NCBI GenBank assembly: GCA_045646365.1
Contig: JAZRKP010000015.1
Coordinates: forward strand, 1-53,758
DNA length: 53,758 nt
Reading direction: 5' to 3'
Source: SIG454 sp045646365
GTDB lineage: Bacteria; Bacillota; Clostridia; Monoglobales; Monoglobaceae
Within the stretch, counting starts at the first letter, position 1. The number at the start of each line of letters is the position of its first letter. The notes below the pieces were generated by a model. That model saw only the letters and a program-made list of their open reading frames with translations, had not been told where the DNA came from and made no database searches. A program made the translations under genes and the position numbers. Below are positions 11,965 to 21,281 of this stretch, one piece after another.

Positions 11965-14323
11965 TTTAACAGAGCTTATCAAATCAAAACGACTTTATTT
12001 TGACGGCGGAACGGGAACAGTTCTTCAGGAAATGGGACTTTGTGCAGGAACTCCGCCCGAAATATGGAACATTGAAAATCCTGACAAGATAACAAAGCTT
12101 CATCAGATGTATCTTGAGGCTGGTTGTAACATTATAACAACCAATACTTTTGGGGTGAATCGTGAAAAATACGATAACTATGCCGAGCTTATAACTTCGG
12201 CTGTTTCCTGTGCAAAAACTGCCATAAACGGCAGAGAAGAATCCTTTATTGCATTTGATATTGGTCCGACAGGCAGACTTTTAAAGCCTCTTGGTGATTT
12301 GGATTTTGAGGATGCGGTCAGTATTTTTGCTGACAATATAAAAGTTGCCAAAGAATGTGGTGTTGACCTTATTTTAATTGAAACTATGAATGACAGTTAC
12401 GAAACCAAAGCGGCGGTTCTTGCTGCAAAGGAAAACTGCGATTTACCTGTTTTTGTTACAAATGTATATGATGAAAGCGGAAAACTTATGACCGGAGCGA
12501 CACCATCTGCTATGATTGCTATGCTTGAAAGTATGGGAGTTTCAGCTTTGGGAATGAACTGTTCTTTAGGTCCTGATAAAATGCTTGACATTATCGGCGA
12601 GTTTACGGAAAACGCATCAGTCCCGATTATAGTCAATCCAAATGCAGGGCTACCCGTTGTTGTTGACAAAAAGACCGCCTATGACATTGACGAAAACCAA
12701 TTTGCGGAATATATGGAGCAGATTGCAAGGCTTGGCGGTTGTATTCTTGGTGGGTGTTGCGGAACGACTCCTGATTACATCAGGGCAATGATTGAGAAAA
12801 CACGAAACATTCCATACTCTGCACCTGACTTTAAAGAAAAAACCGTGGTTTCTTCTTACACACATTCCGTTGAAATAGGGGAAACTCCCATCTTAATCGG
12901 TGAGAGGATTAACCCGACAGGAAAACCAAAGCTTAAGGATGCACTTCGCGAGAATAATATGTCATACATTATCGGGGAGGCTCTTCGCCAGGAAGAGGCA
13001 GGTGTTCACATTCTTGATGTCAACACGGGACTGCCTGAAATCGACGAGGCTAAAATGCTTAAATCGGCAGTTGAGGCTATTTCTGCAGTGACCAATCTTC
13101 CGCTTCAGCTTGACTCCAACGACCCTCTCGCTTTAGATTCGGCTATGCGTATTTATAACGGAAAACCACTTGTTAATTCCGTAAATGGTAAAGAGGAGAG
13201 TATGAGTCAGATTTTCCCTCTCGTTAAGAAATACGGCGGTGCGGTTATCGCTCTTACCATAGACGAAAACGGGATTCCTGAAACTGCAGAGGGCAGAGCA
13301 AAGGTTGCTGAAAAAATTATGAGACGGGCAGAAGAATACGGAATTTCCAAAAAGGATATAATCGTTGACCCTCTCGCTCTTACAGTTTCTTCTGACCAAA
13401 GGGGTGCGCTCGTCACTATGGAAGCAATCCGTCTTATTAAGGAAATGGGACTTTGCACAAGTCTTGGTGTATCAAATATTTCATTCGGACTGCCTTGCCG
13501 TGATAAAATCAACTCTGCCTTTTTTGCGCAGAGCCTTGAGTGTGGGCTTGACTGTGCTATTATGAACCCATTTGCAACAGGAATGATGGATGTTTACTTC
13601 GCACACCGTGTTCTTCATAATATGGATACCGCTTGCGGAGAATACATCGCTTATGCCAATTCAAGTGTTCAGGAATTGCCAAAATCTGTTGACAAATCCG
13701 AAAATACCGCAGACTTACACCGTGCAATAATAAAAGGTGTTAAAGAGGACGCTGTAACATCTGCAAGAGTTTTGCTTAAAACGGAAACGCCACTTGACAT
13801 TATCAACAATAAAATCATTCCTGCTTTAAACGAAATAGGAATTGCATTTGAAGAGAAGAAGGCATATCTCCCTCAGCTTCTTATGAGTGCTGAAGCGGCA
13901 GGGGCGGCATTTGACGAAATTAAAACAAAGATGTCTGATTCCGGTGGCGAAACAAGAGGTGAGATTATTCTTGCCACGGTCAAGGGGGATATTCACGATA
14001 TTGGGAAAAATATTGTGAAAGTTCTGCTCCAGAGCTACGGTTTCAAAGTTTACGATTTAGGCAGGGATATTTCTCCTGCTGATATTCTTCAGGCTGTAAA
14101 GGATACGGGATGTTCTCTGGTCGGATTGAGCGCGCTTATGACCACCACGGTTCCCGCTATGGAGGAAACCATTTCACTTTTACACAAGGAAATCCCCAAC
14201 TGCAAGGTTATGGTCGGCGGTGCTGTTTTGAATCAGGATTATTCCGATATGATTAACGCAGATTTTTATGGAAGAGACGCTATGGATTCAGTTCATATTG
14301 CGGAAGAGTATTATGCAAAATAA
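11957..14323 (+). CDS. metH: Cobalamin-dependent methionine synthase (lacking activation domain)
   Basis: 788 residues. Domain order: homocysteine S-methyltransferase barrel (1-285) with zinc ligands Cys202, Cys267 and Cys268 (GGCCGT); pterin-binding barrel for methyl-THF (about 312-570, ILIGERINPTG; LPLQLDSNDP); cobalamin cap helices (about 580-660); B12-binding Rossmann domain with the axial histidine motif DIHDIG after ILATVKG, ending GGAVLN and YGRDAMDSV. It methylates homocysteine using 5-methyl-THF. The reactivation domain found at the end of long MetH is absent and is supplied by the preceding gene. GGGGATT lies before the ATG. A strong terminator follows. Confidence 0.95.
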   Translation: MNNLTELIKSKRLYFDGGTGTVLQEMGLCAGTPPEIWNIENPDKITKLHQMYLEAGCNIITTNTFGVNREKYDNYAELITSAVSCAKTAINGREESFIAFDIGPTGRLLKPLGDLDFEDAVSIFADNIKVAKECGVDLILIETMNDSYETKAAVLAAKENCDLPVFVTNVYDESGKLMTGATPSAMIAMLESMGVSALGMNCSLGPDKMLDIIGEFTENASVPIIVNPNAGLPVVVDKKTAYDIDENQFAEYMEQIARLGGCILGGCCGTTPDYIRAMIEKTRNIPYSAPDFKEKTVVSSYTHSVEIGETPILIGERINPTGKPKLKDALRENNMSYIIGEALRQEEAGVHILDVNTGLPEIDEAKMLKSAVEAISAVTNLPLQLDSNDPLALDSAMRIYNGKPLVNSVNGKEESMSQIFPLVKKYGGAVIALTIDENGIPETAEGRAKVAEKIMRRAEEYGISKKDIIVDPLALTVSSDQRGALVTMEAIRLIKEMGLCTSLGVSNISFGLPCRDKINSAFFAQSLECGLDCAIMNPFATGMMDVYFAHRVLHNMDTACGEYIAYANSSVQELPKSVDKSENTADLHRAIIKGVKEDAVTSARVLLKTETPLDIINNKIIPALNEIGIAFEEKKAYLPQLLMSAEAAGAAFDEIKTKMSDSGGETRGEIILATVKGDIHDIGKNIVKVLLQSYGFKVYDLGRDISPADILQAVKDTGCSLVGLSALMTTTVPAMEETISLLHKEIPNCKVMVGGAVLNQDYSDMINADFYGRDAMDSVHIAEEYYAK

Positions 14324-14345
14324 AAAAGGGCATCCGCCCTTTTTT
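14322..14345. terminator. Bidirectional terminator between metH and the DMT transporter
   Basis: AAAAAAGGGC (14322-14331) pairs with GCCCTTTTTT (14336-14345), loop ATCC. It serves convergent genes on both strands. Confidence 0.9.
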
Positions 14346-15223
14346 TATTTCAGATTCATTACTATAACACATAAAATTCCGACACATATACCAATTTTCT
14401 GTTTAATGCTCAGCTTATCCTTAAACAAGATTATTCCTACAAGACTCATTGTAACAGATACCATTCCCGCTTGAATCGGGAGAAGGAATACGCTGTCAAT
14501 CTCGCCCAGAGCATACATAAAAATTTTCTGATACAGTCCAAGGACAACACCTGTCCCCATTCCGTAGTATAAAAAAGCAGGGTTAAACCGTTTCACTTCA
14601 GTTTTATCTTTATTTCGGGTTATAAAATATATCGCAAAAAGGATTACTGATGCAATAAAATACGTCAACACAAGATATGTATTAGATTCCGTTCCGTTTG
14701 CGCTTACAACATTTTCTCTGTAAATCCTTTGAACAACAACCGAAAGCCCTGCCGATAACATACTGCTAAGCGTCAAAAACAGCCATCGTCCGCTGACACC
14801 CTTTCCATTTTCAACTTTATTAACACCAAGAACCAAAGATGTTACCAGCAAAATCATTCCTATTATGTGGTAAACCGTTATATTTTCTTTATACACGGCA
14901 ATTCCGAATACAACGGGGATAAATAAATTCAAATTAACAAAAATACTGGTCAGCGATACGGGTCCTGAATTAAAGGATATGAGATATGTAAACTGATACA
15001 CAGCATTTAAAATTGCTCCGGATAATATCAAGAGCATTCCTGTTTTTCCGGGCATTTGTATTGGCGATATTAACGCCAAAAATGCTGAGAGTGTAAAAAA
15101 GAAAATCCCTGTAAACAAAAGCCCCTCATTATTACTTCTGACATATTTACGGCTGAAACTGCTTTGAATAGTTGCTTTTGAGCAATTTAATAAAATAATC
15201 GCTAATATTATTAACGCAGACAT
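14345..15223 (-). CDS. EamA/DMT-superfamily transporter
   Basis: 292 residues with about ten hydrophobic helices in two similar halves, the layout of the drug/metabolite transporter superfamily. Helix endings such as LISFNSGPVSLTSIFVNLNLFIPVVFG (in parts: NSGPVSLTSI, LNLFIPVVFG) and the repeat-2 equivalent LLPIQAGMVSVTMSLVGIILFKDKLS (FLLPIQAGM; ILFKDKLS) are typical. The substrate is unknown. The ATG at 15223 is chosen because AAGGAGAG lies just upstream; a longer frame starts at 15244. It is monocistronic, with its own promoter at 15252-15280, converging on metH. Confidence 0.82.
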   Translation of the reverse strand: MSALIILAIILLNCSKATIQSSFSRKYVRSNNEGLLFTGIFFFTLSAFLALISPIQMPGKTGMLLILSGAILNAVYQFTYLISFNSGPVSLTSIFVNLNLFIPVVFGIAVYKENITVYHIIGMILLVTSLVLGVNKVENGKGVSGRWLFLTLSSMLSAGLSVVVQRIYRENVVSANGTESNTYLVLTYFIASVILFAIYFITRNKDKTEVKRFNPAFLYYGMGTGVVLGLYQKIFMYALGEIDSVFLLPIQAGMVSVTMSLVGIILFKDKLSIKQKIGICVGILCVIVMNLK

Positions 15224-15251
15224 CCTATCTCTCCTTTCCGTCACTCGCTCA

Positions 15252-15280
15252 ATTATATCACATATTCCGTCATTTGTAAA
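15252..15280 (-). promoter_or_regulatory. Sigma-A-type promoter for the DMT transporter
   Basis: On the minus strand TTTACA (15280-15275) and TATAAT (15257-15252), 17-nt spacer. Confidence 0.65.
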
Positions 15281-15281
15281 G

Positions 15282-15318
15282 AAAAAACCGATATAGAGCG
15301 TAAACTCTATATCGGTTT
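15282..15318 (-). terminator. Terminator of spoIVA
   Basis: AAACCGATATAGAG (15285-15298) pairs with CTCTATATCGGTTT (15305-15318). Read leftward, the stem is followed by a T tract (A run at 15282-15287 on the plus strand). It ends spoIVA 3 nt after its stop codon. Confidence 0.9.
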
Positions 15319-15320
15319 AT

Positions 15321-16799
15321 TTACAGGATTATGCAGATAAGTCCTCCGCTTCCCTCATTTATAATTCTTTGCAGTGTTTCCTGAAGCTTCATTCTCGCAT
15401 CATCAGGCATATGGTTTAGCTTTGTTAAAAGTCCTTCATTTACAAGTTCGTGAAGCGACTTACCGAAAATATTTGACTCCCATATTTTAATAGGGTCTGA
15501 TTCAAACTCCTCCAGGAGATAATGAACAAGCTCCTCCGATTGCTTTTCAGTCCCAACAATAGGATTTACTTCCGTTTCAATATCTGCCCTTATAAGATGC
15601 AAACTGGGGGCACTGGCACGGAGACGGATTCCGAACTTACTGCCCTGTTTCATAATTTCAGGTTCCTGAAGCGTCAGTTCATCAATTCCCGGTGACACAA
15701 TGCCATAGCCTTTCCGATTTACCTCGTCAAGTGCTACTGCGATTTTATCATATTTCTTCTTAATCTCCGAAAGATTTGTCAGCATCTCCATGAGCTCACG
15801 GCGGTTTTCAATATTAAATCCCGTGGTTTCCTCAACGATTTTATAAAAGGTCGAATCCCCCACCACAGCATTAACGCTTATAGCACCTGTCCCTAAATCG
15901 GTCATTTCAACAGTTGCATTTTCGATGCACGGGACACTATTCAGGCAACTGGCAAAGCGTTTCATATCCGAAATTTTTTCAATACCCTCAGAGGCCGAGA
16001 ATATTTCATCCCTTATTTGGGTTTTGAGCCAGTTATTATCATCAAGAGACGAAATCCAGGACGGTACGCTAACTCCGATTTCCTTTACCGGGAACTCAAG
16101 AAGGATTTTCTCCATAATCATATTGACATCCCCTGCTGAAAGCTCCGCACAGTTAAGAGGAAGAACACAAACGCCGTATTTTTCTTCCATTTCCGCCTTA
16201 TATTCCATAACCCGTTCCGAGTTCGGGTTTGAGGTGTTAAGTACTACCACAAATGGCTTATTTATTGCCTTTAGCTCCCTGATTACTCGGCTTTCAGCAT
16301 CTTCGTAGTCCTCCCTCGGAATTTCCGTTACGGAACCGTCTGTTGTTACAACAATCCCGATTGTTGAATGTTCGTCAATAACTTTTTTCGTACCTGTTTC
16401 TGCCGCTTCTGCAAACGGAACAGGCTCCTCCGACCAGGGTGTTTTAACCATTCTTGGCATAGAATTTTCAAAATGACCGATTGCGCTGTTTACGATATAT
16501 CCCACGCAATCAATCATTCTAACCTTTAAGTTTATACCATCACCAATCTTTATCCCAACCGCTTCGTTAGGGATAAATTTCGGCTCAGTTGTCATAATCA
16601 TTTTCCCGCCTGCACTCTGCGGAAGTTCATCAAGGGCTCTTGCCCTTTTATATTCATTTTCAATGTTGGGGATAACAATTAAGTCCATAAACCGTTTTAT
16701 AAATGTTGACTTTCCCGTTCTGACAGGGCCAACAACTCCAACATAGACATCTCCGCCTGAACGCTTGGCTATGTCACTATAAATGCCGTATTCTGCCAT
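15321..16799 (-). CDS. spoIVA: Stage IV sporulation protein A (spore coat/cortex ATPase)
   Basis: 492 residues from the ATG at 16799, with GGAGGAA 6 nt upstream; the start matches the Bacillus protein (IYSDIAKRSGGDVYVGVVG), so the 5-residue longer frame is rejected. The N-terminal domain is a TRAFAC-type P-loop ATPase with Walker A GPVRTGKS (24-31). The middle and C-terminal parts mediate polymerisation, and the hydrophobic tip GLICIIL matches the membrane-seeking end region. SpoIVA self-assembles with ATP hydrolysis on the forespore outer membrane and is required for coat basement and cortex. It is expressed in the mother cell. A sigma-E-like promoter lies directly upstream. It marks the host as a spore former. 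Confidence 0.96.
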   Translation of the reverse strand: MAEYGIYSDIAKRSGGDVYVGVVGPVRTGKSTFIKRFMDLIVIPNIENEYKRARALDELPQSAGGKMIMTTEPKFIPNEAVGIKIGDGINLKVRMIDCVGYIVNSAIGHFENSMPRMVKTPWSEEPVPFAEAAETGTKKVIDEHSTIGIVVTTDGSVTEIPREDYEDAESRVIRELKAINKPFVVVLNTSNPNSERVMEYKAEMEEKYGVCVLPLNCAELSAGDVNMIMEKILLEFPVKEIGVSVPSWISSLDDNNWLKTQIRDEIFSASEGIEKISDMKRFASCLNSVPCIENATVEMTDLGTGAISVNAVVGDSTFYKIVEETTGFNIENRRELMEMLTNLSEIKKKYDKIAVALDEVNRKGYGIVSPGIDELTLQEPEIMKQGSKFGIRLRASAPSLHLIRADIETEVNPIVGTEKQSEELVHYLLEEFESDPIKIWESNIFGKSLHELVNEGLLTKLNHMPDDARMKLQETLQRIINEGSGGLICIIL

Positions 16800-16838
16800 A
16801 AAAAATTCCTCCATACTTGTACTTTAATACTTTGTACA

Positions 16839-16866
16839 ATTCTATGAAGGATTTTTTGTTTTATGA
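16839..16866 (-). promoter_or_regulatory. Sigma-E-like sporulation promoter for spoIVA
   Basis: On the minus strand TCATAAA (16866-16860), a 13-nt spacer and CATAGAAT (16846-16839) match the sigma-E pattern (TCATATT-like -35; CATACAAT -10, one mismatch). No sigma-A hexamers were seen in this gap. Confidence 0.6.
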
Positions 16867-16876
16867 ATAAATTTTT

Positions 16877-17515
16877 CTAAAAAATTGCCTCGCAACGATA
16901 AATCGGCATTCCCTGTTCGGAGAATAAGGTTTCATATTCTGTCATAATATTCCCCTCAAAATTACTCTGGTGTAAGTCAAGGGTTATATTTTTAAGCCTT
17001 AGTCCGTAATCCGAAAAGGAATTCAATGAGAACTCAAACAGATTTTTATTATCCGTTTTAAAATGCACTTCTCCACCGCTTTTTAAAATCTTACTGTAAA
17101 CCGTCAGAAATCTTTCGTGGGTCAGTCGTCTTTTTGCCTGATATGTTTTCTTCCACGGGTCACAGAAATTTATGTAAATTCGATCGCACTTTTCTTTTGG
17201 CTCTGCATCATTTAAAAAGTTAGCATCACCCGGCACAAACTTAACATTTTTAAGTCCTTTCGCCTTAACCTTTTCCATAGCAAGCACTAAAACATCAAGG
17301 TTCTTTTCAATAGCGATATAATTTATTTGCGGATTTTGTTCCGCAAGCTCACTTATGAATTTTCCCTTTCCACAACCTATTTCAATATGGACTTCTCCAT
17401 CCTTATTTTCAAAAATACTTTTAAAGTCGTCACGAAAATCCTCATAGTTCCCTGCAAGGTATTCTCCGCAGTTTTCAATTCTCTCTTCTCTGTGTTTCTT
17501 TCTTCTCATTCTCAT
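16877..17515 (-). CDS. trmB: tRNA (guanine-N7-)-methyltransferase
   Basis: A 212-residue class I SAM methyltransferase. Motif I is EIGCGKGKF (about 46-54); the family signature follows in FCDPWKKTYQAKRRLTHERFL (in parts DPWKK and KRRLTHERFL), and the C-terminus has TEYE. TrmB makes 7-methylguanosine at position 46 of tRNA variable loops. It is the last gene of the long leftward operon from lepA, 15 nt after rodA, and is separated from spoIVA by the sigma-E promoter. Confidence 0.95.
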   Translation of the reverse strand: MRMRRKKHREERIENCGEYLAGNYEDFRDDFKSIFENKDGEVHIEIGCGKGKFISELAEQNPQINYIAIEKNLDVLVLAMEKVKAKGLKNVKFVPGDANFLNDAEPKEKCDRIYINFCDPWKKTYQAKRRLTHERFLTVYSKILKSGGEVHFKTDNKNLFEFSLNSFSDYGLRLKNITLDLHQSNFEGNIMTEYETLFSEQGMPIYRCEAIF

Positions 17516-17530
17516 ATTATCAAACCCTCA

Positions 17531-18655
17531 TCAGAAATTTATAACCTTACTTCGATATTTAACATTCATAACAAGCCCAATCGCCACAAGATTTGTAAGG
17601 AGTGACGACCCGCCATAGCTGAAAAACGGTAGCGGAATCCCCGTTACCGGCATAACACCGATACACATTCCGACATTTTCTATAAGGTGGAACGCAAACA
17701 TTGCCGCAACACCAAGACAGATATATTTCCCCAAATCATTTCTCGCATTCACGCCGATATAAACACATCTTAAAATAATTGCAACAAGCAGACCTATAAC
17801 CGCCAGAGCACCGATAAATCCCAGTTCCTCGCAAACAACGGAAAAGATAAAATCCGTATGTCTTTCCGGAAGAAAGTTATTATACTGACTCGCTCCCTCA
17901 AAAAGTCCTGTTCCCGAAAATTGCCCTGAACCAACTGTGATTTTGGAATGAACCACATGGTAGCCTGATCCCATAGGGTCCGCTTCAGGGTTGAAAAGGG
18001 TTAAAATTCTGTCCTTTTGATACGGTTTTAGGACAAAAAACCACCCTAGCGGTGCTGCAACTGCAATCATTCCAAACAGAGTCAGAATATATTTCCATGC
18101 AAGTCCTGCGGCAAATATCATAACAAACGCCATACAGAAGAAAACCATTGCTGTTCCAAAGTCAGGCTGGAGCAATATCAGTCCTGCCAGCACACCAAGA
18201 TGCAAGCATAGCATCAGTACATTTTTCGGACGGTTTAAGAGCATTCCCGTACTTGAAATGTGCTTTGAAAAGGTTATTATAAAGAACAGTTTTGCAAATT
18301 CCGCCGGCTGAACGCTTATCAGGTTCCCGAAGCGGAACCAGCTTCTCGCCCCGTTTTCTTTCGTTCCCACACCCGGAATTAAAACAAGCACCAACAAGAT
18401 AACTGAAATTCCGTAAAGGTATTTATTCATTTTCGCAAGATACTCATAATCCGCAATCATCAGGAAAAATATTGCGACAAGTCCCAATATAAGTGCAAAA
18501 CCCTGAACTAACACATATTTAAACGGCGAAACAGTTGCGCTCATTATCATAACCATTCCAAAAACCGCCGCAAGAACAGTCAGAAACAGCAATACAAAAT
18601 CAAAGTTTTTAAGAATATTCTGTTTGTCAATGTTCGTATGTCTGTTAATCGCCAT
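17531..18655 (-). CDS. rodA: Peptidoglycan glycosyltransferase RodA (SEDS family)
   Basis: 374 residues with about ten membrane helices. SEDS signatures are present: SVQPAEFAKL, the loop with ERHTDFIFSVVCEELG (containing the catalytic Asp region) and the C-terminal GVMPVTGIPLPFFSYGGSS. RodA polymerises lipid II into glycan strands for cell elongation, or the sporulation-specific equivalent. RodA is preferred over FtsW because of its length and NFLPERHTDFIF; SEDS paralogues (FtsW/SpoVE) are not excluded. AAAGGA precedes the ATG. It lies with mltG, another peptidoglycan enzyme. Confidence 0.9.
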   Translation of the reverse strand: MAINRHTNIDKQNILKNFDFVLLFLTVLAAVFGMVMIMSATVSPFKYVLVQGFALILGLVAIFFLMIADYEYLAKMNKYLYGISVILLVLVLIPGVGTKENGARSWFRFGNLISVQPAEFAKLFFIITFSKHISSTGMLLNRPKNVLMLCLHLGVLAGLILLQPDFGTAMVFFCMAFVMIFAAGLAWKYILTLFGMIAVAAPLGWFFVLKPYQKDRILTLFNPEADPMGSGYHVVHSKITVGSGQFSGTGLFEGASQYNNFLPERHTDFIFSVVCEELGFIGALAVIGLLVAIILRCVYIGVNARNDLGKYICLGVAAMFAFHLIENVGMCIGVMPVTGIPLPFFSYGGSSLLTNLVAIGLVMNVKYRSKVINF

Positions 18656-18673
18656 TTCTTCTGTCCTTTCCGT

Positions 18674-19333
18674 TTATTTTTCTTTAAAACTTAACGCAAC
18701 ACCGTCTCCGATTGGGAGTAGTGCTGTTGAAAAATCCGTATTCTCCTTAAGCATTTCAAGATACGAACGAAGCCGTCTTACAAGAGTTATTTTCCTGTGC
18801 ACTAAAAGTTCGTCCGTTGCGGTCATTCCTTTATACAAAACATTATCCGAAACCAATATTCCGCCTTTTCTCAAAAGCCTTTGGCTCTCCCTGAAGAACT
18901 CGGCATACTGTCCTTTTGCCGCATCAACAAATATAAGGTCGAACTCGCCCTCAATCTGCGGAATAACCTCTCTTGCATCTCCTCGGATAAGGCGTATTTT
19001 ATCCGTAAGTCCTGCCCTTTTTATATTTTCCTCTGCCCTGTCTGCCATTTCGTCGGAAAGTTCAATCGTTGTAACCTCTCCGTCTGCGGCTTTGCTCATT
19101 CTTATTGCGGAATACCCAATGGCACTCCCCACCTCCAAGATACGCTTGGCATTGGCAATTTTTATTATAATCTCAAGAAATCTGATGCTTTCAGGCTGGG
19201 AAATTGGCACGCTGTTTTCCTCTGCATATTTCTCCATTTCCAAAAGCAGTCCCTCACTTTGCGGCAAGGTATTTCTTATGTATCGCAGAATATAATCGTA
19301 GTTTATATTGTCGCCCTCTATCCAGTCTCTCAT
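18674..19333 (-). CDS. trmR: tRNA 5-hydroxyuridine O-methyltransferase TrmR (YrrM-type)
   Basis: A 219-residue O-methyltransferase of the SAM-dependent COMT-like family: ILEVGSAIGYSAIRMS (motif I), TIELSDEMADRAEENI, LIFVDAAKGQY with metal-binding Asp, and LVSDNVLYKG. TrmR methylates 5-hydroxyuridine at the wobble base. The order mltG-trmR matches yrrL-yrrM of Bacillus, which supports the specific call. The start overlaps the mltG stop by 4 nt. Confidence 0.85.
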   Translation of the reverse strand: MRDWIEGDNINYDYILRYIRNTLPQSEGLLLEMEKYAEENSVPISQPESIRFLEIIIKIANAKRILEVGSAIGYSAIRMSKAADGEVTTIELSDEMADRAEENIKRAGLTDKIRLIRGDAREVIPQIEGEFDLIFVDAAKGQYAEFFRESQRLLRKGGILVSDNVLYKGMTATDELLVHRKITLVRRLRSYLEMLKENTDFSTALLPIGDGVALSFKEK

Positions 19334-20349
19334 TTTTGTAGCTCCTTAACAGTTTTTAAATGCTCCTCGCCCGTTTTTGTGAAAACATTACGGCTTCCGT
19401 CTTTTGTTGCCGCAAAGTAATAGTAATCAGTTTCTTCGGGATAAAGAGCCGCTTTTACCGCTCCAAGTCCTGGAGCCGCAACGGGGCCTATTGGAAGTCC
19501 TTCGTACATATAAGTATTATATGGCGAATCAATTTTTATATCCGCATTGGACAAGACACCCTTGCGTTCTTTAAGGATATACTGAACAGTTGCACAGGAC
19601 TGGAGTTTCATTCCTATTTTGAGTCGGTTATAGAAGACTGAGGCAACCTTTCCCCATTCACTCTCATTCGCCGCCTCTCTCTCGACGATTGACGCCATAA
19701 TAACAATCTCGTCAAGAGTTTTGTCTGTTCCGCTTTTTTTATACTCACTATAAACCTTGTTTTCAAAATTGGAAAGCATAGTCCTAATAACACTTTTTGC
19801 ACTCTGTCCTCTTTCAAATTCATAGGTATCGGGGAACAAATAGCCCTCCAATGGATTTTCTCTATCCTTTGCATCTGCTAAAAATTCAAATTCTTCACAG
19901 CTTTCCATTTGAGCATCGAAAAAATCGGATTTGGTGCAAACACCGTTTTGTTCCAAAAGTTGCGCAATCTGCCTTATTTCATACCCTTCAGGAATCATTA
20001 CTGTAACTGTGTCAACAATAAAGGTTTCAAGGGAGGCAAGAATCTGTCCATAGCTCATTCCGACAGAAAAATTATGAACCCCGCTATGATAAACTCCGCC
20101 GCCAAAGATTTTTTCGTAAATTCTGAAAACAAGCGGGGAATCAATAACATCGTTCTCCTCCAGAATATTTGCTATCTGCACAACCCCAGCACCTTTTGGA
20201 ATATCTATCAGAACTGCATCCTCTGTATCGTTCCAGAAAATTTCCGTCATAAGTCCAATAATCATACACAGAAAGCAAACGGCAATCACAAGGATAACCG
20301 CCATACCCATATTCTTTTTTCTGTTTTGGAAATACGCTTTCTTTTCCAT
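19330..20349 (-). CDS. mltG: Endolytic murein transglycosylase
   Basis: 339 residues: an N-terminal membrane helix (about 15-36), a LysM-like subdomain (VLIDIPKGAGVVQIANILEENDVI in parts IPKGAGVVQIANIL), then the YceG catalytic domain with ASIVERE (catalytic Glu), SVFYNRLKIGMKLQSC, SPYNTYMYEGLPIGPV and YYFAATKDGS. MltG cleaves nascent glycan strands and sets their length. The ATG has AGAGG upstream. It lies 11 nt after the CPBP protease gene in the lepA-to-trmB operon. Confidence 0.95.
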   Translation of the reverse strand: MEKKAYFQNRKKNMGMAVILVIAVCFLCMIIGLMTEIFWNDTEDAVLIDIPKGAGVVQIANILEENDVIDSPLVFRIYEKIFGGGVYHSGVHNFSVGMSYGQILASLETFIVDTVTVMIPEGYEIRQIAQLLEQNGVCTKSDFFDAQMESCEEFEFLADAKDRENPLEGYLFPDTYEFERGQSAKSVIRTMLSNFENKVYSEYKKSGTDKTLDEIVIMASIVEREAANESEWGKVASVFYNRLKIGMKLQSCATVQYILKERKGVLSNADIKIDSPYNTYMYEGLPIGPVAAPGLGAVKAALYPEETDYYYFAATKDGSRNVFTKTGEEHLKTVKELQK

Positions 20350-20360
20350 ATTAACCTCTT

Positions 20361-21281
20361 TTAATAAAATTTAATCTTTAGATACACAAGAATCAGACAT
20401 AAAATTACCGGAAGGCTCAGAAAATTTTTCAGTAGCATTGCGCCCTCGTTTTTACATTTAATCCTTTTTCTTTTAGGCGACAAGACCATAAAGCATACCA
20501 AAGATGCCACGAAAACAGGCACCATAACTGCAAAAAATGTCCACGCAAACACATCTCCGATTAAGTAATTCGCGTCAATATAGGCATAAAGAACTGCCGT
20601 TGCATTATTAACGATATGATAAAGCATTGCGGCATAAACCGAGTTTGTTCTTATTGTTATAACTGCTGCAATAAATCCGAGAAGTAAAAAACCCGGAAGT
20701 TTAACAAGGTTGCCGTGTAGCAGGGCAAACATTATTGTTGTGAAGAAAATTGCAACGAAGGTACTTCGCCTTTCATACACGCTAAGAACAATACCACGCA
20801 TCCAGAACTCTTCAAAGACTCCGGGAAGAATTGCCGTTACCATCAGGGCAACAACAACCTCGCCCAGCGACAGAGGTTCCAGTCCGCCGTTATGAACACC
20901 GATAAGCTTTGCCATAGGGAAATTCAAAAGAGCCATAACAAACTGTCCTGAAATAGCCATAACAACGATGAGCCCTGTGAGCTTTGGCGAAAATCGGTTA
21001 AACCGCATTTCCTCCGCATCTGCTCTTTCTGTTTTCCGCCAAGCCGTTACACCATAGACCATTATGGGAATCAGAAATGTCAGGGTTGTCACTATTCCAA
21101 GCTGGATATAGTTTGAGTATCTTTCAAACCATTGTCCGCCTTTTGGGATAAAGCTCACAATAGCTGATGTCGCAATTCTCACGACAAACTGAGTCAGCAT
21201 AACCCAAAGAAGGAGCCATCTGACTCCCTTTATACGCTTTATATCCTCATAGCCTTTATTCCGCTTGTCCAAACCTTTCAC
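20361..21281 (-). CDS. CPBP-family intramembrane metalloprotease (CAAX/Abi type)
   Basis: 306 residues with about eight membrane helices. The three CPBP motifs are intact: FEEFWMRG (EExxxR), FALLHGN (FxxxH) and HIVNN (HxxxN). These are glutamic-type/metal-associated membrane proteases with roles ranging from prenyl-protein processing to bacteriocin immunity; the substrate is unknown. Translation starts at a GTG with GGAAG upstream and overlaps the cyclo-ligase gene by 26 nt. Its operon position among folate, envelope and translation genes gives little clue. Confidence 0.85.
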   Translation of the reverse strand: MKGLDKRNKGYEDIKRIKGVRWLLLWVMLTQFVVRIATSAIVSFIPKGGQWFERYSNYIQLGIVTTLTFLIPIMVYGVTAWRKTERADAEEMRFNRFSPKLTGLIVVMAISGQFVMALLNFPMAKLIGVHNGGLEPLSLGEVVVALMVTAILPGVFEEFWMRGIVLSVYERRSTFVAIFFTTIMFALLHGNLVKLPGFLLLGFIAAVITIRTNSVYAAMLYHIVNNATAVLYAYIDANYLIGDVFAWTFFAVMVPVFVASLVCFMVLSPKRKRIKCKNEGAMLLKNFLSLPVILCLILVYLKIKFY

